Below are positions 38,501 through 52,400 of a stretch of 64,000 bases of DNA, in pieces; position 1 is the first letter of the stretch; the number at the start of each line of letters is the position of its first letter. The notes beneath the pieces were generated by a model. The model did no database searches and was not told the origin of the DNA. It saw only the letters and a program-made list of their open reading frames with translations. Where the stretch lies: NCBI GenBank assembly GCA_027886175.1, contig JAJNNQ010000130.1:16571501-16635500 (forward strand), in the 5' to 3' direction. This DNA is from Phylloscopus collybita (Eukaryota; Chordata; Aves; Passeriformes; Phylloscopidae). The translations under genes and the position numbers were made by a program.

Positions 38501-41500
38501 ACCTTGTAGAAACTCTCCCAGCACAGTGCAGAGTCCCCGTGGCTAGTTCCTTGAAATACCTTTCCTGGCAGCAGCCCAGAGCTGTACTGAGTGCAGCAGG
38601 TGTCAGGCCGTCTCCTCTCGCCGTGTAGGTGCTTCTGTTTTGTGTTTGCAGCGTGCAGAGAAGCCCGCGTGCTTGCTGCTGCTTCCAGCAAGCCAAAACG
38701 CTTTTGCAGCCACTTTCCTGCCTTTTCCACAACAGGATCACTGTCTAGCTGATTTACAGTTGCCTCTGCGTAGAGCAGCTAGAGGAGCAGCTCTGCCGGC
38801 TTTCCTGTGCTTCTGCATAGCAGAGCTGTCAAGAACGAGAAGCTGCGTTTTGCCGAGAAAGCAGCGCTTCGCGGAAGCACAGCCAGCGGCGTCTTCGGTC
38901 CAGCCGCAGCTTGTGCGGAGAAGCGAAAGAGAGCCGGGGAAGAACGTGGAAAGCCGAACTCGGTCGCTGCAAGCGGGTGCTGGCGAACAGCTTCTGGTCA
39001 CCTTGTAGAAACTCTCCCAGCACAGTGCAGAGTCCCCGTGGCTAGTTCCTTGAAATACCTTTCCTGGCAGCAGCCCAGAGCTGTACTGAGTGCAGCAGGT
39101 GTCAGGCCGTCTCCTCTCGCCGTGTAGGTGCTTCTGTTTTGTGTTTGCAGCGTGCAGAGAAGCCCGCGTGCTTGCTGCTGCTTCCAGCAAGCCAAAACGC
39201 TTTTGCAGCCACTTTCCTGCCTTTTCCACAACAGGATCACTGTCTCGCTGATTTACAGTTGCCTCTGCGTAGAGCAGCTAGAGGAGCAGCTCTGCCGGCT
39301 TTCCTGTGCTTCTGCATAGCAGAGCTGTCAAGAACGAGAAGCTGCGTTTTGCCGAGAAAGCAGCGCTTCGCGGAAGCACAGCCAGCGGCGTCTTCGGTCC
39401 AGCCGCAGCTTGTGCGGAGAACCGAAAGAGAGCCGGGGAAGAACGTGGAAAGCCGAACTCGGTCGCTGCAAGCAGGTGCTGGCGAACAGCTTCTGGTCAC
39501 CTTGTAGAAACTCTCCCAGCACAGTGCAGAGTCCCCGTGGCTAGTTCCTTGAAATACCTTTCCTGGCAGCAGCCCAGAGCTGTACTGAGTGCAGCAGGTG
39601 TCAGGCCGTCTCCTCTCGCCGTGTAGGTGCTTCTGTTTTGTGTTTGCAGCGTGCAGAGAAGCCCGCGTGCTTGCTGCTGCTTCCAGCAAGCCAAAACGCT
39701 TTTGCAGCCACTTTCCTGCCTTTTCCACAACAGGATCACTGTCTAGCTGATTTACAGTTGCCTCTGCGTAGAGCAGCTAGAGGAGCAGCTCTGCCGGCTT
39801 TCCTGTGCTTCTGCATAGCAGAGCTGTCAAGAACGAGAAGCTGCGTTTTGCCGAGAAAGCAGCGCTTCGCGGAAGCACAGCCAGCGGCGTCTTCGGTCCA
39901 GCCGCAGCTTGTGCGGAGAAGCGAAAGAGAGCCGGGGAAGAACGTGGAAAGCCGAACTCGGTCGCTGCAAGCGGGTGCTGGCGAACAGCTTCTGGTCACC
40001 TTGTAGAAACTCTCCCAGCACAGTGCAGAGTCCCCGTGGCTAGTTCCTTGAAATACCTTTCCTGACAGCAGCCCAGAGCTGTACTGAGTGCAGCATGTGT
40101 CAGGCCGTCTCCTCTCGCCGTGTAGGTGCTTCTGTTTTGTGTTTCCAGCGTGCAGAGAAGCCCGCGTGCTTGCTGCTGCTTCCAGCAAGCCAAAACGCTT
40201 TTGCAGCCACTTTCCTGCCTTTTCCACAACAGGATCACTGTCTAGCTGATTTACAGTTGCCTCTGCGTAGAGCAGCTAGAGGAGCAGCTCTGCCGGCTTT
40301 CCTGTGCTTCTGCATAGCAGAGCTGTCAAGAACGAGAAGCTGCGTTTTGCCGAGAAAGCAGAGCTTCGCGGAAGCACAGCCAGCGGCGTCTTCGGTCCAG
40401 CCGCAGCTTGTGCGGAGAAGCGAAAGAGAGCCGGGGAAGAACGTGGAAAGCCGAACTCGGTCGCTGCAAGCGGGTGCTGGCGAACAGCTTCTGGTCACCT
40501 TGTAGAAACTCTCCCAGCACAGTGCAGAGTCCCCGTGGCTAGTTCCTTGAAATACCTTTCCTGGCAGCAGCCCAGAGCTGTACTGAGTGCAGCAGGTGTC
40601 AGGCCGTCTCCTCTCGCCGTGTAGGTGCTTCTGGTTTGTGTTTGCAGCGTGCAGAGAAGCCCGCGTGCTTGCTGCTGCTTCCAGCAAGCCAAAACGCTTT
40701 TGCAGCCACTTTCCTGCCTTTTCCACAACAGGATCACTGTCTCGCTGATTTACAGTTGCCTCTGCGTAGAGCAGCTAGAGGAGCAGCTCTGCCGGCTTTC
40801 CTGTGCTTCTGCATAGCAGAGCTGTCAAGAACGAGAAGCTGCGTTTTGCCGAGAAAGCAGCGCTTCGCGGAAGCACAGCCAGCGGCGTCTTCGGTCCAGC
40901 CGCAGCTTGTGCGGAGAAGCGAAAGAGAGCCGGGGAAGAACGTGGAAAGCCGAACTCGGTCGCTGCAAGCGGGTGCTGGCGAACAGCTTCTGGTCACCTT
41001 GTAGAAACTCTCCCAGCACAGTGCAGAGTCCCCGTGGCTAGTTCCTTGAAATACCTTTCCTGGCAGCAGCCCAGAGCTGTACTGAGTGCAGCAGGTGTCA
41101 GGCCGTCTCCTCTCGCCGTGTAGGTGCTTCTGTTTTGTGTTTGCAGCGTGCAGAGAAGCCCGCGTGCTTGCTGCTGCTTCCAGCAAGCCAAAACGCTTTT
41201 GCAGCCACTTTCCTGCCTTTTCCACAACAGGATCACTGTCTAGCTGATTTACAGTTGCCTCTGCGTAGAGCAGCTAGAGGAGCAGCTCTGCCGGCTTTCC
41301 TGTGCTTCTGCATAGCAGAGCTGTCAAGAACGAGAAGCTGCGTTTTGCCGAGAAAGCAGCGCTTCGCGGAAGCACAGCCAGCGGCGTCTTCGGTCCAGCC
41401 GCAGCTTGTGCGGAGAAGCGAAAGAGAGCCGGGGAAGAACGTGGAAAGCCGAACTCGGTCGCTGCAAGCGGGTGCTGGCGAACAGCTTCTGGTCACCTTG

Positions 41501-41506
41501 TAGAAA

Positions 41507-43003
41507 CTCTCCCAGCACAGTGCAGAGTCCCCGTGGCTAGTTCCTTGAAATACCTTTCCTGGCAGCAGCCCAGAGCTGTACTGAGTGCAGCATGTGTCAG
41601 GCCGTCTCCTCTCGCCGTGTAGGTGCTTCTGTTTTGTGTTTCCAGCGTGCAGAGAAGCCCGCGTGCTTGCTGCTGCTTCCAGCAAGCCAAAACGCTTTTG
41701 CAGCCACTTTCCTGCCTTTTCCACAACAGGATCACTGTCTAGCTGATTTACAGTTGCCTCTGCGTAGAGCAGCTAGAGGAGCAGCTCTGCCGGCTTTCCT
41801 GTGCTTCTGCATAGCAGAGCTGTCAAGAACGAGAAGCTGCGTTTTGCCGAGAAAGCAGCGCTTCGCGGAAACACAGCCAGCGGCGTCTTCGGTCCAGCCG
41901 CAGCTTGTGCGGAGAAGCGAAAGAGAGCCGGGGAAGAACGTGGAAAGCCGAACTCGGTCGCTGCAAGCGGGTGCTGGCGAACAGCTTCTGGTCACCTTGT
42001 AGAAACTCTCCCAGCACAGTGCAGAGTCCCCGTGGCTAGTTCCTTGAAATACCTTTCCTGGCAGCAGCCCAGAGCTGTACTGAGTGCAGCAGGTGTCAGG
42101 CCGTCTCCTCTTGCCGTGTAGGTGCTTCTGTTTTGTGTTTGCAGCGTGCAGAGAAGCCCGCGTGCTTGCTGCTGCTTCCAGCAAGCCAAAACGCTTTTGC
42201 AGCCACTTTCCTGCCTTTTCCACAACAGGATCACTGTCTAGCTGATTTACAGTTGCCTCTGCGTAGAGCAGCTAGAGGAGCAGCTCTGCCGGCTTTCCTG
42301 TGCTTCTGCATAGCAGAGCTGTCAAGAACGAGAAGCTGCGTTTTGCCGAGAAAGCAGCGCTTCGCGGAAGCACAGCCAGCGGCGTCTTCGGTCCAGCCGC
42401 AGCTTGTGCGGAGAAGCGAAAGAGAGCCGGGGAAGAACGTGGAAAGCCGAACTCGGTCGCTGCAAGCGGGTGCTGGCGAACAGCTTCTGGTCACCTTGTA
42501 GAAACTCTCCCAGCACAGTGCAGAGTCCCCGTGGCTAGTTCCTTGAAATACCTTTCCTGGCAGCAGCCCAGAGCTGTACTGAGTGCAGCATGTGTCAGGC
42601 CGTCTCCTCTCGCCGTGTAGGTGCTTCTGTTTTCTGTTTCCAGCGTGCAGAGAAGCCCGCGTGCTTGCTGCTGCTTCCAGCAAGCCAAAACGCTTTTGCA
42701 GCCACTTTCCTGCCTTTTCCACAACAGGATCACTGTCTAGCTGATTTACAGTTGCCTCTGCGTAGAGCAGCTAGAGGAGCAGCTCTGCCGGCTTTCCTGT
42801 GCTTCTGCATAGCAGAGCTGTCAAGAACGAGAAGCTGCGTTTTGCCGAGAAAGCAGCGCTTCGCGGAAGCACAGCCAGCGGCGTCTTCGGTCCAGCCGCA
42901 GCTTGTGCGGAGAAGCGAAAGAGAGCCGGGGAAGAACGTGGAAAGCCGAACTCGGTCGCTGCAAGCGGGTGCTGGCGAACAGCTTCTGGTCACCTTGTAG
43001 AAA
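41507..43003 (+). repeat. Units 47-49, first copy of a three-unit duplication
   Basis: The unit order is one with GCGGAAACACAG, one with CTCCTCTTGCC plus GCAGGTG, and one with TTTTCTGTTTCC. The same order follows directly at 43004-44500, 1497 bp downstream. These variants are uncommon elsewhere; CTCTTGCC also occurs in units 1, 10 and 60. Confidence 0.8.
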
Positions 43004-44500
43004 CTCTCCCAGCACAGTGCAGAGTCCCCGTGGCTAGTTCCTTGAAATACCTTTCCTGGCAGCAGCCCAGAGCTGTACTGAGTGCAGCATGTGTCAGGCC
43101 GTCTCCTCTCGCCGTGTAGGTGCTTCTGTTTTGTGTTTCCAGCGTGCAGAGAAGCCCGCGTGCTTGCTGCTGCTTCCAGCAAGCCAAAACGCTTTTGCAG
43201 CCACTTTCCTGCCTTTTCCACAACAGGATCACTGTCTAGCTGATTTACAGTTGCCTCTGCGTAGAGCAGCTAGAGGAGCAGCTCTGCCGGCTTTCCTGTG
43301 CTTCTGCATAGCAGAGCTGTCAAGAACGAGAAGCTGCGTTTTGCCGAGAAAGCAGCGCTTCGCGGAAACACAGCCAGCGGCGTCTTCGGTCCAGCCGCAG
43401 CTTGTGCGGAGAAGCGAAAGAGAGCCGGGGAAGAACGTGGAAAGCCGAACTCGGTCGCTGCAAGCGGGTGCTGGCGAACAGCTTCTGGTCACCTTGTAGA
43501 AACTCTCCCAGCACAGTGCAGAGTCCCCGTGGCTAGTTCCTTGAAATACCTTTCCTGGCAGCAGCCCAGAGCTGTACTGAGTGCAGCAGGTGTCAGGCCG
43601 TCTCCTCTTGCCGTGTAGGTGCTTCTGTTTTGTGTTTGCAGCGTGCAGAGAAGCCCGCGTGCTTGCTGCTGCTTCCAGCAAGCCAAAACGCTTTTGCAGC
43701 CACTTTCCTGCCTTTTCCACAACAGGATCACTGTCTAGCTGATTTACAGTTGCCTCTGCGTAGAGCAGCTAGAGGAGCAGCTCTGCCGGCTTTCCTGTGC
43801 TTCTGCATAGCAGAGCTGTCAAGAACGAGAAGCTGCGTTTTGCCGAGAAAGCAGCGCTTCGCGGAAGCACAGCCAGCGGCGTCTTCGGTCCAGCCGCAGC
43901 TTGTGCGGAGAAGCGAAAGAGAGCCGGGGAAGAACGTGGAAAGCCGAACTCGGTCGCTGCAAGCGGGTGCTGGCGAACAGCTTCTGGTCACCTTGTAGAA
44001 ACTCTCCCAGCACAGTGCAGAGTCCCCGTGGCTAGTTCCTTGAAATACCTTTCCTGGCAGCAGCCCAGAGCTGTACTGAGTGCAGCATGTGTCAGGCCGT
44101 CTCCTCTCGCCGTGTAGGTGCTTCTGTTTTCTGTTTCCAGCGTGCAGAGAAGCCCGCGTGCTTGCTGCTGCTTCCAGCAAGCCAAAACGCTTTTGCAGCC
44201 ACTTTCCTGCCTTTTCCACAACAGGATCACTGTCTAGCTGATTTACAGTTGCCTCTGCGTAGAGCAGCTAGAGGAGCAGCTCTGCCGGCTTTCCTGTGCT
44301 TCTGCATAGCAGAGCTGTCAAGAACGAGAAGCTGCGTTTTGCCGAGAAAGCAGAGCTTCGCGGAAGCACAGCCAGCGGCGTCTTCGGTACAGCCGCAGCT
44401 TGTGCGGAGAAGCGAAAGAGAGCCGGGGAAGAACGTGGAAAGCCGAACTCGGTCGCTGCAAGCGGGTGCTGGCGAACAGCTTCTGGTCACCTTGTAGAAA
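43004..44500 (+). repeat. Units 50-52, second copy of the three-unit duplication
   Basis: This block repeats the variant order of units 47-49 exactly until the middle of unit 52, where it switches to the unit-2 type. That places the end of this local duplication and the edge of the 50-unit duplication in the same repeat unit. Confidence 0.78.
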
Positions 44501-46496
44501 CTCTCCCAGCACAGTGCAGAGTACCCGTGGCTAGTTCCTTGAAATACCTTTCCTGACAGCAGCGCAGAGCTGTACTGAGTGCAGCATGTGTCAGGCCGTC
44601 TCCTCTCGCCGTGTAGGTGCTTCTGTTTTGTGTTTCCAGCGTGCAGAGAAGCCCGCGTGCTTGCTGCTGCTTCCTGCAAGCCAAAACGCTTTTGCAGCCA
44701 CTTTCCTGCCTTTTCCACAACAGGATCACTGTCTAGCTGATTTACAGTTGCCTCTGCGTAGAGCAGCTAGAGGAGCAGCTCTGCCGGCTTTCCTGTGCTT
44801 CTGCATAGCAGAGCTGTCAAGAACGAGAAGCTGCGTTTTGCCGAGAAAGCAGCGCTTCACGGAAGCACAGCCAGCGGCGTCTTCGGTACAGCCGCAGCTT
44901 GTGCGGAGAAGCGAAAGAGAGCCGGGGAAGAACGTGGAAAGCCGAACTCGGTCGCTGCAAGCGGGTGCTGGCGAACAGCTTCTGGTCACCTTGTAGAAAC
45001 TCTCCCAGCACAGTGCAGAGTCCCCGTGGCTAGTTCCTTGAAATACCTTTCCTGACAGCAGCCCAGAGCTGTACTGAGTGCAGCATGTGTCAGGCCGTCT
45101 CCTCTCGCCGTGTAGGTGCTTCTGTTTTGTGTTTGCAGCGTGCAGAGAAGCCCGCGTGCTTGCTGCTGCTTCCAGCAAGCCAAAACGCTTTTGCAGCCAC
45201 TTTCCTGCCTTTTCCACAACAGGATCACTGTCTAGCTGATTTACAGTTGCCTCTGCGTAGAGCAGCTAGAGGAGCAGCTCTGCCGGCTTTCCTGTGCTTC
45301 TGCATAGCAGAGCTGTCAAGAACGAGAAGCTGCGTTTTGCCGAGAAAGCAGCGCTTCGCGGAAGCACAGCCAGCGGCGTCTTCGGTCCAGCCGCAGCTTG
45401 TGCGGAGAAGCGAAAGAGAGCCGGGGAAGAACGTGGAAAGCCGAACTCGGTCGCTGCAAGCGGGTGCTGGCGAACAGCTTCTGGTCACCTTGTAGAAACT
45501 CTCCCAGCACAGTGCAGAGTCCCCGTGGCTAGTTCCTTGAAATACCTTTCCTGACAGCAGCCCAGAGCTGTACTGAGTGCAGCATGTGTCAGGCCGTCTC
45601 CTCTCGCCGTGTAGGTGCTTCTGTTTTGTGTTTGCAGCGTGCAGAGAAGCCCGCGTGCTTGCTGCTGCTTCCAGCAAGCCAAAACGCTTTTGCAGCCACT
45701 TTCCTGCCTTTTCCACAACAGGATCACTGTCTAGCTGATTTACAGTTGCCTCTGCGTAGAGCAGCTAGAGGAGCAGCTCTGCCGGCTTTCCTGTGCTTCT
45801 GCATAGCAGAGCTGTCAAGAACGAGAAGCTGCGTTTTGCCGAGAAAGCAGCGCTTCGCGGAAGCACAGCCAGCGGCGTCTTCGGTCCAGCCGCAGCTTGT
45901 GCGGAGAAGCGAAAGAGAGCCGGGGAAGAACGTGGAAAGCCGAACTCGGTCGCTGCAAGCGGGTGCTGGCGAACAGCTTCTGGTCACCTTGTAGAAACTC
46001 TCCCAGCACAGTGCAGAGTCCCCGTGGCTAGTTCCTTGAAATACCTTTCCTGACAGCAGCCCAGAGCTGTACTGAGTGCAGCATGTGTCAGGCCGTCTCC
46101 TCTCGCCGTGTAGGTGCTTCTGTTTTGTGTTTGCAGCGTGCAGAGAAGCCCGCGTGCTTGCTGCTGCTTCCAGCAAGCCAAAACGCTTTTGCAGCCACTT
46201 TCCTGCCTTTTCCACAACAGGATCACTGTCTAGCTGATTTACAGTTGCCTCTGCGTAGAGCAGCTAGAGGAGCAGCTCTGCCGGCTTTCCTGTGCTTCTG
46301 CAGAGCAGAGCTGTCAAGAACGAGAAGCTGCGTTTTGCCGAGAAAGCAGAGCTTCGCGGAAGCACAGCCAGCGGCGTCTTCGGTCCAGCCGCAGCTTGTG
46401 CGGAGAAGCGAAAGAGAGCCGGGGAAGAACGTGGAAAGCCGAACTCGGTCGCTGCAAGCGGGTGCTGGCGAACAGCTTCTGGTCACCTTGTAGAAA
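44002..46496 (+). repeat. Units 52-56, long-range duplicate of units 2-6
   Basis: Unit 52 is chimeric. Its first part carries the TTTTCTGTTTCC variant of unit 49, while its second part carries the CAGAGCTTC and CGGTACAGCC variants of unit 2. One edge of the duplicated block therefore lies inside unit 52, between about unit positions 135 and 345. Units 53-56 follow units 3-6, with a few later substitutions such as GCGCAGAGC here against GCGCTGAGC in unit 3. Confidence 0.75.
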
Positions 46497-49400
46497 CTCT
46501 CCCAGCACAGTGCAGAGTCCCCGTGGCTAGTTCCTTGAAATACCTTTCCTGACAGCAGCCCAGAGCTGTACTGAGTGCAGCATGTGTCAGGCCGTCTCCT
46601 CTCGCCGTGTAGGTGCTTCTGTTTTGTGTTTGCAGCGTGCAGAGAAGCCCGCGTGCTTGCTGCTGCTTCCAGCAAGCCAAAACGCTTTTGCAGCCACTTT
46701 CCTGCCTTTTCCACAACAGGATCACTGTCTAGCTGATTTACAGTTGCCTCTGCGTAGAGCAGCTAGAGGAGCAGCTCTGCCGGCTTTCCTGTGCTTCTGC
46801 ATAGCAGAGCTGTCAAGAACGAGAAGCTGCGTTTTGCCGAGAAAGCAGCGCTTCGCGGAAGCACAGCCAGCGGCGTCTTCGGTCCAGCCGCAGCTTGTGC
46901 GGAGAAGCGAAAGAGAGCCGGGGAAGAACGTGGAAAGCCGAACTCGGTCGCTGCAAGCGGGTGCTGGCGAACAGCTTCTGGTCACCTTGTAGAAACTCTC
47001 CCAGCACAGTGCAGAGTCCCCGTGGCTAGTTCCTTGAAATACCTTTCCTGGCAGCAGCCCAGAGCTGTACTGAGTGCAGCATGTGTCAGGCCGTCTCCTC
47101 TCGCCGTGTAGGTGCTTCTGTTTTGTGTTTGCAGCGTGCAGAGAAGCCCGCGTGCTTGCTGCTGCTTCCAGCAAGCCAAAACGCTTTTGCAGCCACTTTC
47201 CTGCCTTTTCCACAACAGGATCACTGTCTAGCTGATTTACAGTTGCCTCTGCGTAGAGCAGCTAGAGGAGCAGCTCTGCCGGCTTTCCTGTGCTTCTGCA
47301 TAGCAGAGCTGTCAAGAACGAGAAGCTGCGTTTTGCCGAGAAAGCAGCGCTTCGCGGAAGCACAGCCAGCGGCGTCTTCGGTCCAGCCGCAGCTTGTGCG
47401 GAGAAGCGAAAGAGAGCCGGGGAAGAACGTGGAAAGCCGAACTCGGTCGCTGCAAGCGGGTGCTGGCGAACAGCTTCTGGTCACCTTGTAGAAACTCTCC
47501 CAGCACAGTGCAGAGTCCCCGTGGCTAGTTCCTTGAAATACCTTTCCTGGCAGCAGCCCAGAGCTGTACTGAGTGCAGCATGTGTCAGGCCGTCTCCTCT
47601 CGCCGTGTAGGTGCTTCTGTTTTGTGTTTCCAGCGTGCAGAGAAGCCCGCGTGCTTGCTGCTGCTTCCAGCAAGCCAAAACGCTTTTGCAGCCACTTTCC
47701 TGCCTTTTCCACAACAGGATCACTGTCTAGCTGATTTACAGTTGCCTCTGCGTAGAGCAGCTAGAGGAGCAGCTCTGCCGGCTTTCCTGTGCTTCTGCAG
47801 AGCAGAGCTGTCAAGAACGAGAAGCTGCGTTTTGCCGAGAAAGCAGAGCTTCGCGGAAGCACAGCCAGCGGCGTCTTCGGTCCAGCCGCAGCTTGTGCGG
47901 AGAAGCGAAAGAGAGCCGGGGAAGAACGTGGAAAGCCCAACTCGGTCGCTGCAAGCGGGTGCTGGCGAACAGCTTCTGGTCACCTTGTAGAAACTCTCCC
48001 AGCACAGTGCAGAGTCCCCGTGGCTAGTTCCTTGAAATACCTTTCCTGGCAGCAGCCCAGAGCTGTACTGAGTGCAGCAGGTGTCAGGCCGTCTCCTCTT
48101 GCCGTGTAGGTGCTTCTGTTTTGTGTTTGCAGCGTGCAGAGAAGCCCGCGTGCTTGCTGCTGCTTCCAGCAAGCCAAAACGCTTTTGCAGCCACTTTCCT
48201 GCCTTTTCCACAACAGGATCACTGTCTAGCTGATTTACAGTTGCCTCTGCGTAGAGCAGCTAGAGGAGCAGCTCTGCCGGCTTTCCTGTGCTTCTGCAGA
48301 GCAGAGCTGTCAAGAACGAGAAGCTGCGTTTTGCCGAGAAAGCAGCGCTTCGCGGAAGCACAGCCAGCGGCGTCTTCGGTCCAGCCGCAGCTTGTGCGGA
48401 GAAGCGAAAGAGAGCCGGGGAAGAACGTGGAAAGCCGAACTCGGTCGCTGCAAGCGGGTGCTGGCGAACAGCTTCTGGTCACCTTGTAGAAACTCTCCCA
48501 GCACAGTGCAGAGTCCCCGTGGCTAGTTCCTTGAAATACCTTTCCTGGCAGCAGCCCAGAGCTGTACTGAGTGCAGCATGTGTCAGGCCGTCTCCTCTCG
48601 CCGTGTAGGTGCTTCTGTTTTGTGTTTCCAGCGTGCAGAGAAGCCCGCGTGCTTGCTGCTGCTTCCAGCAAGCCAAAACGCTTTTGCAGCCACTTTCCTG
48701 CCTTTTCCACAACAGGATCACTGTCTAGCTGATTTACAGTTGCCTCTGCGTAGAGCAGCTAGAGGAGCAGCTCTGCCGGCTTTCCTGTGCTTCTGCATAG
48801 CAGAGCTGTCAAGAACGAGAAGCTGCGTTTTGCCGAGAAAGCAGAGCTTCGCGGAAGCACAGCCAGCGGCGTCTTCGGTCCAGCCGCAGCTTGTGCGGAG
48901 AAGCGAAAGAGAGCCGGGGAAGAACGTGGAAAGCCGAACTCGGTCGCTGCAAGCGGGTGCTGGCGAACAGCTTCTGGTCACCTTGTAGAAACTCTCCCAG
49001 CACAGTGCAGAGTCCCCGTGGCTAGTTCCTTGAAATACCTTTCCTGACAGCAGCCCAGAGCTGTACTGAGTGCAGCATGTGTCAGGCCGTCTCCTCTCGC
49101 CGTGTAGGTGCTTCTGTTTTGTGTTTGCAGCGTGCAGAGAAGCCCGCGTGCTTGCTGCTGCTTCCAGCAAGCCAAAACGCTTTTGCAGCCACTTTCCTGC
49201 CTTTTCCACAACAGGATCACTGTCTAGCTGATTTACAGTTGCCTCTGCGTAGAGCAGCTAGAGAAGCAGCTCTGCCGGCTTTCCTGTGCTTCTGCATAGC
49301 AGAGCTGTCAAGAACGAGAAGCTGCGTTTTGCCGAGAAAGCAGCGCTTCGCGGAAGCACAGCCAGCGGCGTCTTCGGTCCAGCCGCAGCTTGTGCGGAGA

Positions 49401-52400
49401 AGCGAAAGAGAGCCGGGGAAGAACGTGGAAAGCCGAACTCGGTCGCTGCAAGCGGGTGCTGGCGAACAGCTTCTGGTCACCTTGTAGAAACTCTCCCAGC
49501 ACAGTGCAGAGTCCCCGTGGCTAGTTCCTTGAAATACCTTTCCTGACAGCAGCCCAGAGCTGTACTGAGTGCAGCATGTGTCAGGCCGTCTCCTCTCGCC
49601 GTGTAGGTGCTTCTGGTTTGTGTTTGCAGCGTGCAGAGAAGCCCGCGTGCTTGCTGCTGCTTCCAGCAAGCCAAAACGCTTTTGCAGCCACTTTCCTGCC
49701 TTTTCCACAACAGGATCACTGTCTAGCTGATTTACAGTTGCCTCTGCGTAGAGCAGCTAGAGGAGCAGCTCTGCCGGCTTTCCTGTGCTTCTGCAGAGCA
49801 GAGCTGTCAAGAACGAGAAGCTGCGTTTTGCCGAGAAAGCAGAGCTTCGCGGAAGCACAGCCAGCGGCGTCTTCGGTCCAGCCGCAGCTTGTGCGGAGAA
49901 GCGAAAGAGAGCCGGGGAAGAACGTGGAAAGCCGAACTCGGTCGCTGCAAGCGGGTGCTGGCGAACAGCTTCTGGTCACCTTGTAGAAACTCTCCCAGCA
50001 CAGTGCAGAGTCCCCGTGGCTAGTTCCTTGAAATACCTTTCCTGACAGCAGCCCAGAGCTGTACTGAGTGCAGCATGTGTCAGGCCGTCTCCTCTCGCCG
50101 TGTAGGTGCTTCTGTTTTGTGTTTGCAGCGTGCAGAGAAGCCCGCGTGCTTGCTGCTGCTTCCAGCAAGCCAAAACGCTTTTGCAGCCACTTTCCTGCCT
50201 TTTCCACAACAGGATCACTGTCTAGCTGATTTACAGTTGCCTCTGCGTAGAGCAGCTAGAGGAGCAGCTCTGCCGGCTTTCCTGTGCTTCTGCATAGCAG
50301 AGCTGTCAAGAACGAGAAGCTGCGTTTTGCCGAGAAAGCAGCGCTTCGCGGAAGCACAGCCAGCGGCGTCTTCGGTCCAGCCGCAGCTTGTGCGGAGAAG
50401 CGAAAGAGAGCCGGGGAAGAACGTGGAAAGCCGAACTCGGTCGCTGCAAGCGGGTGCTGGCGAACAGCTTCTGGTCACCTTGTAGAAACTCTCCCAGCAC
50501 AGTGCAGAGTCCCCGTGGCTAGTTCCTTGAAATACCTTTCCTGACAGCAGCCCAGAGCTGTACTGAGTGCAGCATGTGTCAGGCCGTCTCCTCTCGCCGT
50601 GTAGGTGCTTCTGTTTTGTGTTTGCAGCGTGCAGAGAAGCCCGCGTGCTTGCTGCTGCTTCCAGCAAGCCAAAACGCTTTTGCAGCCACTTTCCTGCCTT
50701 TTCCACAACAGGATCACTGTCTAGCTGATTTACAGTTGCCTCTGCGTAGAGCAGCTAGAGGAGCAGCTCTGCCGGCTTTCCTGTGCTTCTGCATAGCAGA
50801 GCTGTCAAGAACGAGAAGCTGCGTTTTGCCGAGAAAGCAGCGCTTCGCGGAAGCACAGCCAGCGGCGTCTTCGGTCCAGCCGCAGCTTGTGCGGAGAAGC
50901 GAAAGAGAGCCGGGGAAGAACGTGGAAAGCCGAACTCGGTCGCTGCAAGCGGGTGCTGGCGAACAGCTTCTGGTCACCTTGTAGAAACTCTCCCAGCACA
51001 GTGCAGAGTCCCCGTGGCTAGTTCCTTGAAATACCTTTCCTGACAGCAGCCCAGAGCTGTACTGAGTGCAGCATGTGTCAGGCCGTCTCCTCTCGCCGTG
51101 TAGGTGCTTCTGTTTTGTGTTTGCAGCGTGCAGAGAAGCCCGCGTGCTTGCTGCTGCTTCCAGCAAGCCAAAACGCTTTTGCAGCCACTTTCCTGCCTTT
51201 TCCACAACAGGATCACTGTCTAGCTGATTTACAGTTGCCTCTGCGTAGAGCAGCTAGAGGAGCAGCTCTGCCGGCTTTCCTGTGCTTCTGCATAGCAGAG
51301 CTGTCAAGAACGAGAAGCTGCGTTTTGCCGAGAAAGCAGCGCTTCGCGGAAGCACAGCCAGCGGCGTCTTCGGTCCAGCCGCAGCTTGTGCGGAGAAGCG
51401 AAAGAGAGCCGGGGAAGAACGTGGAAAGCCGAACTCGGACGCTGCAAGCGGGTGCTGGCGAACAGCTTCTGGTCACCTTGTAGAAACTCTCCCAGCACAG
51501 TGCAGAGTCCCCGTGGCTAGTTCCTTGAAATACCTTTCCTGACAGCAGCCCAGAGCTGTACTGAGTGCAGCAGGTGTCAGGCAGTCTCCTCTCGCCGTGT
51601 AGGTGCTTCTGTTTTGTGTTTGCAGCGTGCAGGGAAGCCCGCGTGCTTGCTGCTGCTTCCAGCAAGCCAAAACGCTTTTGCAGCCACTTTCCTGCCTTTT
51701 CCACAACAGGATCACTGTCTAGCTGATTTACAGTTGCCTCTGCGTAGAGCAGCTAGAGGAGCAGCTCTGCCGGCTTTCCTGTGCTTCTGCATAGCAGAGC
51801 TGTCAAGAACGAGAAGGTGCGTTTTGCCGAGAAAGCAGCGCTTCGCGGAAGCAGAGCCAGCGGCGTCTTCGGTCCAGCCGCAGCTTGTGCGGAGAAGCGA
51901 AAGAGAGCCGGGGAAGAACGTGGAAAGCCGAACTCGGTCGCTGCAAGCGGGTGCTGGCGAACAGCTTCTGGTCACCTTGTAGAAACTGTCCCAGCACAGT
52001 GCAGAGTCCCCGTGGCTAGTTCCTTGAAATACCTTTCCTGACAGCAGCCCAGAGCTGTACTGAGTGCAGCAGGTGTCAGGCCGTCTCCTCTCGCCGTGTA
52101 GGTGCTTCTGTTTTGTGTTTGCAGCGTGCAGAGAAGCCCGCGTGCTTGCTGCTGCTTCCAGCAAGCCAAAACGCTTTTGCAGCCACTTTCCTGCCTTTTC
52201 CACAACAGGATCACTGTCTAGCTGATTTACAGTTGCCTCTGCGTAGAGCAGCTAGAGGAGCAGCTCTGCCGGCTTTCCTGTGCTTCTGCATAGCAGAGCT
52301 GTCAAGAACGAGAAGCTGCGTTTTGCCGAGAAAGCAGAGCTTCGCGGAAGCACAGCCAGCGGCGTCTTCGGTCCAGCCGCAGCTTGTGCGGAGAAGCGAA

